NCBI GenBank assembly: GCA_023418535.1
Contig: JAEZZN010000094.1
Location: 1-6,067 of the forward strand
Direction: 5' to 3'
DNA: 6,067 bases
Source of the DNA: Bacillota bacterium
GTDB taxonomy: Bacteria; Bacillota_A; Clostridia; Tissierellales; Peptoniphilaceae
The translations under genes were made by a program, and so were the position numbers. This document shows positions 1-4,870 of the stretch, one piece after another (positions within the stretch are counted from its first letter, which is position 1; every line of letters begins with the position of its first letter). The notes under the pieces were generated by a model that saw only the letters and a list, made by a program, of their open reading frames with translations, did not search any database and was not told where the DNA came from.

Positions 1-5
1 TACTA

Positions 6-41
6 ACCCTATTTTTAATCTTAAACTTTAGGGTGCTTTTT
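6..41 (+). terminator. Weak possible Rho-independent terminator at the left edge
   Basis: Arms ACCCTA (6-11) and TAGGGT (29-34) are perfect complements. They are separated by a long 17-base AT-rich loop and followed by GC and then five T (37-41). This could end a plus-strand gene lying to the left of the window. The short stem and long loop make it weak. The rest of 1-144 contains no convincing gene: the best minus-strand frame is 19 codons (73-132) with no ribosome binding site. Confidence 0.3.
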
Positions 42-144
42 CATGCTTATTTTTATTCAGTTTTTATCAATATCATTCCTTATATTTTCTTTGTTTCACC
101 TCTTGACTTTTAATAGTTAGTCTTTCAATCATGATATGTTGATA

Positions 145-558
145 TTATTCTTCTTCAATCTTATATTTCTTTGGTGTATATTTCTTATTTTCAATTTTTG
201 CCATGTAAAAAGCTTCTTGCACAGCATTTAATATTGTTTCTTTATCTTCTTCTGGCAATTCTCCACCAGCCATTAGACCAATCATGCCGTTAACTATTTC
301 CTCAGCATCTTTTGATCCCTTATAACCAAATTCTTTTCTAGCATTTAGTAAAAAATTAGTTTCTTGTGAGAAAAGATAGTCAGTATCAACTTCTAGAGCA
401 TTTGCGAGTTTCTCATAATATTTTCCAGAACGAGGGATTGTTTCACCTAGCTCATATCTTGAAATAGATTTTATGGAGATACCAGACTTTTTAGATAGGT
501 CTTCCTGGGTTAAGTTCTTTTCTGTTCTTAATTTTTTTAATTTTGTGGCGAAGTTCAT
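145..558 (-). CDS. XRE-family helix-turn-helix transcriptional repressor
   Basis: This 137-residue protein is probably a DNA-binding repressor acting in the cytoplasm. Residues about 6-62 form a lambda-Cro/C1 type HTH_3 domain: the run LTQEDLSKKSGIS gives the first two helices, and ISIKSISRYELG with the following PR is the typical recognition-helix region. The C-terminal half (about 66-137) is helical and ends in the basic stretch NKKYTPKKYK followed by an acidic tail. From memory, that ending is common in Bacillota phage- and ICE-type repressors that often precede an ImmA/IrrE protease. No such protease gene starts in the 144 bases downstream. The start is supported by AGGAGG (565-570, read on the minus strand) six bases before ATG. 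The gene is divergent from the fic gene, and its promoter is surrounded by repeats, so autoregulation is likely. Whether it also controls fic is inference. Confidence 0.9.
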   Translation of the reverse strand: MNFATKLKKLRTEKNLTQEDLSKKSGISIKSISRYELGETIPRSGKYYEKLANALEVDTDYLFSQETNFLLNARKEFGYKGSKDAEEIVNGMIGLMAGGELPEEDKETILNAVQEAFYMAKIENKKYTPKKYKIEEE

Positions 559-604
559 ATTTATCCTCCTTTATAGTCACTAAAAATGAAATTTAATATT
601 GATA

Positions 605-682
605 TAAGTCGTTAAGAGACTTAATACAATATCTAAAAAGACTTTTAATGACTATATTATACTTTTAAAGTCCTATTAAGTC
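605..682. promoter_or_regulatory. Candidate operator cluster for the XRE repressor
   Basis: Five related half-sites lie in 78 bases: TAAGTC (605-610), GACTTA (618-623), GACTTT (640-645), AAAGTC (667-672) and TAAGTC (677-682). The first two form an inverted repeat with a 7-base gap. ACTTTTAA also occurs twice in the same orientation at 641-648 and 661-668, exactly 20 bases apart, about two helical turns. The cluster covers the spacer, the -10 box and the likely start site of the repressor's own promoter, which fits autorepression by a dimeric XRE protein. Binding itself is inferred. Confidence 0.45.
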
Positions 683-684
683 AA
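656..684 (-). promoter_or_regulatory. Promoter of the XRE repressor gene
   Basis: On the minus strand there is a -35 box TTGACT (679-684), a spacer of exactly 17 bases, and a perfect -10 box TATAAT (656-661). Transcription would start near 649 and give a leader of about 90 bases before the ATG at 558. It is one of the two best promoter matches in the window. Confidence 0.75.
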
Positions 685-696
685 TTAAAAATTTCG

Positions 697-726
697 AAAG
701 ACATATTTCTAAAGCAAAGACATATT
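697..726. repeat. 11-base direct repeat AAAGACATATT in the control region
   Basis: AAAGACATATT occurs at 697-707 and again at 716-726, offset by 19 bases. It lies upstream of both divergent promoters. The spacing suggests two binding sites on roughly the same face of the DNA, but the protein that would bind is unknown, and AT-rich DNA can produce short repeats by chance. Confidence 0.45.
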
Positions 727-754
727 AAAAATAAAGAAAAAAGTAAAAAATAAT

Positions 755-867
755 ATTTCAAGTAATAGATAGATGAAATTTATCAAATAAAAATTAAACA
801 GGCCTATCTTATTTCAGATAATTTTGATTTTGTGAAATAATATTGATATAATTTTATTAGTATTTCA
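755..867. promoter_or_regulatory. Repeated ATTTCA/TGAAAT hexamers around the fic promoter
   Basis: ATTTCA occurs at 755-760, 811-816 and 862-867, and its complement TGAAAT at 774-779 and 834-839. Two pairs face each other: 755-760 with 774-779, and the longer arms TTATTTCA (809-816) with TGAAATAA (833-840). The second pair brackets the fic -35 box, and the last copy lies just after the likely transcription start. This is a plausible operator array for fic. The winged helix at the end of the Fic protein is one candidate ligand and the XRE protein another; neither is shown by the sequence. Confidence 0.4.
824..852 (+). promoter_or_regulatory. Promoter of the fic gene
   Basis: A -35 box TTGATT (824-829), a 17-base spacer and a perfect -10 box TATAAT (847-852) predict a start near 859. 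The leader would be only about 28 bases and includes the GGAGGA ribosome binding site at 875-880. Confidence 0.7.
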
Positions 868-886
868 AAATAATGGAGGAAGTCAT

Positions 887-2053
887 ATGCAAAAAGAAAG
901 AGCTGGTAATTTTAAAAAAAAATTATCAGGAGAATTGTCGTATTTTTCATATATGCCGGCAAAATTGCCGCCTAATCCACCAATAGAAATTAGTAATGAT
1001 ACTATTGAAATTTTAATAAAGGCTCATAATGTATTAGCGATACTTGATGATAGAGCGAAAAACATTTCAAACATGAATTTATTTGTTTCTATGTATGTAC
1101 AAAAGGAAGCACTTTTATCTTCTCAAATTGAGGGAACACAGGCGACACTAGAGGATATTTTTAATCCGGCAATATCTTCTAATATAAACGCTGATGTTGA
1201 GGAAGTGGTAAATTATGTAAAAGCGACGAATTATGCAATTGAAAGATTGAATACATTGCCTATTTGTAACAAACTTTTATTAGAGACACATGAGATTTTG
1301 TTATCTGGAGTGCGAGGTAAAGAAAAAAATCCTGGAGAATTTAGACAAAGTCAAAATTGGATAGGAGGCCTTGGATCTACACTTAAAAACGCAAGATATA
1401 TTCCTCCTGCTGTTAATGATATGAGAGTAGCTTTATCGGATTTAGAAAAATATATAAATGAGAAAAATGGTCTAGACCATTTAATTAGAATTGCATTAAT
1501 CCACTATCAATTTGAATCAATACATCCTTTTTTAGATGGAAATGGACGTATAGGAAGACTGTTAATTATACTTTATTTGCTGGAAAAGAAAGTTATTAAA
1601 ACCCCAGCATTATATATTTCATACTATTTGAAACAAAATCGAATTGAATATTATGACAGAATGACTTCTGTAAGAGATACGGGAAATTATGAACAATGGA
1701 TAAAATTTTTCCTTGAAGCTATTTACAAAAGTGGAAAATCAGCTATAGAAACAGCCGATAAACTAATCACTTTAAAAGAAAAAAATATTAAACTTATTGA
1801 AAATGAAAAATTTACAAAAAGTACTCAAGAAACTGTAATAAAAGTGTTTCAATATTTAGAATCTCATCCAATTATTGATATTTCAAAGACTGCAAAAGAT
1901 TTATCTATGTCATATAATACAATTTCTAAAGCTGTACAAAGATTAGAGCGAATAGGAATTTTGAAATTGGCGAATAATCAAGAAAGAAATAGAGTTTTTA
2001 TCTATCAAGAATATGTTGATATTTTAAGTACTGGAACAGAATTGGAAGATTAG
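887..2053 (+). CDS. Fic-family protein AMP-transferase with C-terminal winged helix
   Basis: This 388-residue protein is predicted to transfer AMP from ATP to hydroxyl side chains of target proteins. The Fic core motif HPFLDGNGRIGR (residues 213-224) is intact, including the catalytic His213, Asp217 and Arg224. The preceding NWIGG...ARYIPP stretch (157-174) matches the target-docking flap. An inhibitory helix motif S-x-x-x-E-G (Ser78, Glu82, Gly83) lies before the core, which marks a class II Fic that restrains itself and needs no separate antitoxin. Residues about 313-375 form a winged helix (DISKTAKDLSMSYNTISKAV), suggesting DNA binding. Length and layout match the SoFic/BtFic type, so it looks complete. 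GGAGGA six bases upstream fixes the start. Codons 9-12 contain TTT followed by nine A (914-922), a possible slippage site. The stop is a tandem TAG TAG. Its target and its link to the adjacent restriction system are unknown. Confidence 0.93.
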   Translation: MQKERAGNFKKKLSGELSYFSYMPAKLPPNPPIEISNDTIEILIKAHNVLAILDDRAKNISNMNLFVSMYVQKEALLSSQIEGTQATLEDIFNPAISSNINADVEEVVNYVKATNYAIERLNTLPICNKLLLETHEILLSGVRGKEKNPGEFRQSQNWIGGLGSTLKNARYIPPAVNDMRVALSDLEKYINEKNGLDHLIRIALIHYQFESIHPFLDGNGRIGRLLIILYLLEKKVIKTPALYISYYLKQNRIEYYDRMTSVRDTGNYEQWIKFFLEAIYKSGKSAIETADKLITLKEKNIKLIENEKFTKSTQETVIKVFQYLESHPIIDISKTAKDLSMSYNTISKAVQRLERIGILKLANNQERNRVFIYQEYVDILSTGTELED

Positions 2054-2164
2054 TAGAATTTTGTTCATAATCAAATTCTTACATATGAAAAAATAATTAA
2101 TTATGTAGGAAGTGATAAAAATGGATATTGGAAGGTGAACAAATAGAATTAGTACACAAATAAG

Positions 2165-2204
2165 CTAGGATGAATCTTAAAATAATTCATCCTAGTTATT
2201 GTTT
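2165..2204 (+). terminator. Rho-independent terminator after fic
   Basis: A perfect 11-base stem, CTAGGATGAAT (2165-2175) with ATTCATCCTAG (2185-2195), encloses a 9-base loop and is followed by the T-rich run TTATTGTTT. It lies 112 bases past the fic stop and should separate fic from the restriction operon. The minus strand on the other side is also T-rich, so it may work in both directions. The interval 2054-2164 before it holds no convincing gene. Confidence 0.75.
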
Positions 2205-2227
2205 ACCGATAAAGTGTTAAATATGAT
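2199..2227 (+). promoter_or_regulatory. Promoter of the hsdM-rhuM-hsdS operon
   Basis: A -35-like TTGTTT (2199-2204), a 17-base spacer and a good -10 box TATGAT (2222-2227) lie just downstream of the fic terminator, whose T-tract supplies part of the -35. The predicted start is near 2234, giving a leader of roughly 38 bases. The weak -35 suggests modest activity or help from a regulator. Confidence 0.55.
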
Positions 2228-2241
2228 AACATATATCATAT
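2221..2241. promoter_or_regulatory. Palindrome over the -10 box of the hsd promoter
   Basis: Arms ATATGATA (2221-2228) and TATCATAT (2234-2241) are perfect complements around a 5-base centre. The palindrome covers the -10 box and the expected transcription start, the usual place for a repressor operator. It is AT-rich, so chance is possible. No binding protein can be assigned, though the neighbouring XRE protein and the winged helix of Fic are candidates. Confidence 0.45.
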
Positions 2242-2271
2242 AGATTAAAACTTAAAAATGAGGTATTTAAA

Positions 2272-3852
2272 ATGTCAAATTCTCCAAATAAAAACAATGA
2301 AAGAACTCAAAGAGCAGAGCTTCACAGAAAAATATGGGCTATTGCAGATGATGTAAGAGGTGCAGTAGACGGCTGGGATTTTAAGCAGTATATATTAGGT
2401 ATACTTTTTTATAGATTCATCTCTGAAAATATCACAGAATTTTTTAATAAAGCAGAGAATGAAGCTGGTAATGAAGATTTTAATTACGCAGATATTACAG
2501 ATGAATTGGCAGAAGAATATTTTAGAGAAAATACAGTAGAAGACAAAGGTTTCTTTATATTGCCAAGTCAACTATTTCAAAATGTAGTTAAAAATGCACA
2601 TGAAAATGAAAATTTAAATACAGATTTAGCAAATATATTTAAAGAAATTGAGGGTAGTGCTATAGGTCATAGATCTGAAAATGATATAAAAGGTTTATTT
2701 GAAGATATTGACACAACAAGTAATAGACTTGGCGGAACAGTTAAAGAGAAAAATAAGAGATTAGCAGATATATTAAAAGGAATAGCAAGTATTAATTTCT
2801 CAAGTTTTGAAGATAATGAGATAGATGCCTTTGGTGATGCATACGAATATTTAATTTCAAATTATGCAAGTAATGCTGGGAAGTCAGGTGGGGAGTTTTT
2901 CACGCCTCAAACAGTGTCAAAATTACTTGCTAGAATAGTTATGGATGGTCAAAAGACTGTAAACAAGGTATATGATCCTACTTGCGGAAGTGGAAGTTTA
3001 TTGCTTCAAATGAAGAAGCACTTTGATGAACACATAATCGAAGAAGGATTTTTTGGTCAAGAAATAAATATGACAAACTTTAACCTTGCTCGTATGAATA
3101 TGTTTTTACACAATGTAAACTATGATAAGTTCTCAATAATAAGGGGGGATACTTTATTAGATCCAGGTCTTCTTGATGAAAAACCATTTGATGCAATAGT
3201 ATCTAATCCACCATATTCCGTTAAATGGATTGGTGATGGAGATCCAACCTTAATCAATGATGAAAGATTTGCGCCAGCTGGAAGATTAGCTCCCAAATCT
3301 TATGCTGACTATGCCTTTATAATGCACTCATTACATTATTTATCAAGTAAAGGAAGGGCAGCTATAGTATGCTTCCCAGGTATATTTTATAGAAGTGGTG
3401 CAGAAAAAGCTATAAGAGAATACCTTGTAGATAATAACTTCATTGACTGTGTAATTCAATTACCAGAAAATCTTTTCTTTGGTACTTCGATAGCGACATG
3501 TATATTAGTACTTGCAAAGAATAAGACAGAAAATAAAATATTATTTATAGATGCAAGTAAAGAATTTAAGAAAGAAACAAATAATAATATACTTGAAGAG
3601 AAGAATATAAACAAAATTGTTGAAGAATTTAGAAATAGAGAAGAATTAGAGCATTTTTCAAGATATGTAGGTAAAGATGAAATTGCAGAAAATGATTATA
3701 ATCTATCAGTATCAACTTATGTAGAAAAAGAAGATACAAGAGAAATAATTGACATCAAGGTATTAAATAAAGAAATAGAAGAAACAGTTAATAAGATAGA
3801 TGAGCTAAGAGCTTCTATAAATGAAATTGTGAAAGAGCTAGAAGATGAATAA
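2272..3852 (+). CDS. hsdM: Type I restriction-modification methyltransferase subunit HsdM
   Basis: HsdM transfers a methyl group from S-adenosylmethionine to N6 of adenine, working as M2S1 with HsdS and as part of R2M2S1 when HsdR is present. The 526-residue length is normal. Residues 10-170 are the helical HsdM_N domain ([16 protein letters not shown]... onward). The N6-methylase domain follows, with GEFFTP (207-212), the AdoMet-binding motif [10 protein letters not shown] (234-243), GQEIN (262-266) and the catalytic NPPY (312-315). The last 40 or so residues are charged and probably helical, the part that contacts HsdS. All key residues are present, so it should be active. A ribosome binding site TGAGGT (2259-2264) lies seven bases before the ATG. 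It is first in an operon, and its stop overlaps the rhuM start by 8 bases. A G6 run (3143-3148) in codons for Arg291-Asp293 is unusual in such AT-rich DNA. Confidence 0.97.
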   Translation: MSNSPNKNNERTQRAELHRKIWAIADDVRGAVDGWDFKQYILGILFYRFISENITEFFNKAENEAGNEDFNYADITDELAEEYFRENTVEDKGFFILPSQLFQNVVKNAHENENLNTDLANIFKEIEGSAIGHRSENDIKGLFEDIDTTSNRLGGTVKEKNKRLADILKGIASINFSSFEDNEIDAFGDAYEYLISNYASNAGKSGGEFFTPQTVSKLLARIVMDGQKTVNKVYDPTCGSGSLLLQMKKHFDEHIIEEGFFGQEINMTNFNLARMNMFLHNVNYDKFSIIRGDTLLDPGLLDEKPFDAIVSNPPYSVKWIGDGDPTLINDERFAPAGRLAPKSYADYAFIMHSLHYLSSKGRAAIVCFPGIFYRSGAEKAIREYLVDNNFIDCVIQLPENLFFGTSIATCILVLAKNKTENKILFIDASKEFKKETNNNILEEKNINKIVEEFRNREELEHFSRYVGKDEIAENDYNLSVSTYVEKEDTREIIDIKVLNKEIEETVNKIDELRASINEIVKELEDE

Positions 3853-4870
3853 TCAAAATATAAACTTCTTAATTTATAGATTACCAGACGAAGAAGTAAG
3901 CGTAGATATTTTAGTTAAAAATGAGAATATATGGATTAATCAAAAAGGAATGGCTGAGCTTTTTGGTATAGATAGATCTGGAATAACTAAGCATTTAAAA
4001 AATATATTTTTAGAAGGTGAATTAGATGAGAAAGTGGTATGTGCAAATTTTGCACACACCACTGAACATGGTGCAATTAAAGGGAAAACTCAAATTTCAA
4101 ATACGAAATATTATAATTTAGATGCTATAATTTCTGTAGGTTATAGAGTTAATTCTTATAAAGCTACAAAATTTAGAATGTGGGCGACATCTGTTCTAAA
4201 AGAGTATATAAAAAAGGGCTTTGTTTTAGATGATGAAAGATTGAAACAAGGTCAAGATGTATTTGGAAAAGATTATTTTAAGGAACTTCTTGAAAGAGTA
4301 CGCTCAATAAGAGCTAGCGAAAGAAGGATTTGGCAACAAATAACGGATATATTTGCAGAATGTAGCATCGACTATAACAAAAACTCTCAAATTACAAAAG
4401 ATTTTTATGCTATGGTTCAAAATAAATTTCATTATGCAATAACTGGAAAGACTGCAGCCGAAATAGTAGAAAGTTCAGCTGACCATAAAAAAACAAATAT
4501 GGGTTTAACAACTTGGAAAAATTCCCCAGATGGTAGAATCTTAAAATCAGATGTAACAGTAGCAAAAAATTACTTGAATGAAAAAGAAATAAGAAGATTA
4601 GAAAGAGCAGTAAGTGGATTTTTTGATTATGTAGAAGATTTAATAGAAGATGAAAACACCTTTACAATGGAAGATTTTGCTGAAAGTATTAATGCATTCC
4701 TAAATTTTAGGAGATATAAAATCTTAAAAGATAAAGGAAAAATTAGCAAAAAAACAGCTGATGAAAAGGCAAAATTAGAATATGATAAATTTAATAAAAT
4801 ACAAAAAATAGTTTCTGATTTTGATAAGGGAATTTTGAAAGGTTCATTTATGGAGGAAGACGATGAGTAA
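3845..4870 (+). CDS. rhuM: RhuM family protein within the type I operon
   Basis: This 341-residue protein matches the RhuM (virulence_RhuM) family, named after a Salmonella SPI-3 gene and often found inside type I restriction operons. Its biochemical role is not established. The family features are present: an N-terminal putative DNA-binding region ([25 protein letters not shown], about 29-53, HTH-like), the conserved block [12 protein letters not shown] (65-76), the signature [14 protein letters not shown] (91-104), then [21 protein letters not shown] (157-177) and a C-terminal part with [12 protein letters not shown] (196-207) and [14 protein letters not shown] (235-248). The ATG overlaps the end of hsdM by 8 bases and has only a weak site, AAAGAG (3832-3837), so translation is probably coupled to hsdM. 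Its own end overlaps hsdS by 8 bases. It appears complete. A strong inverted repeat (4033-4063) lies within codons 63-73. Possible roles, such as a regulator or accessory of the modification complex, are inference. Confidence 0.92.
   Translation: MNNQNINFLIYRLPDEEVSVDILVKNENIWINQKGMAELFGIDRSGITKHLKNIFLEGELDEKVVCANFAHTTEHGAIKGKTQISNTKYYNLDAIISVGYRVNSYKATKFRMWATSVLKEYIKKGFVLDDERLKQGQDVFGKDYFKELLERVRSIRASERRIWQQITDIFAECSIDYNKNSQITKDFYAMVQNKFHYAITGKTAAEIVESSADHKKTNMGLTTWKNSPDGRILKSDVTVAKNYLNEKEIRRLERAVSGFFDYVEDLIEDENTFTMEDFAESINAFLNFRRYKILKDKGKISKKTADEKAKLEYDKFNKIQKIVSDFDKGILKGSFMEEDDE
4033..4063 (+). repeat. Strong 31-base inverted repeat inside rhuM
   Basis: Bases 4033-4045 pair with 4051-4063 with a single A-C mismatch (4039/4057), leaving a 5-base AATTT-type loop. 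The arms start AGTGGT and end ACCACT, with GTGCAA facing TTGCAC nearer the loop. In mRNA this would be a stable hairpin within codons 63-73. No T-run follows, so it is not a standard terminator. The encoded block is conserved in the family, so codon constraint may contribute. Confidence 0.7.

Larger units (their letters stand above)
559..886. promoter_or_regulatory. Divergent control region between the XRE repressor and fic
   Basis: This 328-base stretch without a gene is very AT-rich and dense in signals. From left to right it holds the repressor's ribosome binding site (565-570), a cluster of GACTT(A/T) half-sites (605-682) around the repressor promoter (656-684), an 11-base direct repeat (697-707 and 716-726), inverted ATTTCA/TGAAAT hexamers (755-867), the fic promoter (824-852) and the fic ribosome binding site GGAGGA (875-880). 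No open frame of useful length was found on either strand. Confidence 0.75.

Noticed and set aside
73..132. 19-codon minus-strand frame just downstream of the XRE gene, considered as the start of an ImmA-type protease
   Set aside because: No ribosome binding site, it stops after 19 codons, and no metalloprotease motif is visible.
2057..2146. 30-codon stretch in frame with fic after its tandem TAG TAG stops, ending GYWKVNK
   Set aside because: Fic already ends as full-length homologues do (VDILSTGTEL), and the stretch has no start codon or ribosome binding site of its own; a lost gene fragment is possible but cannot be supported.
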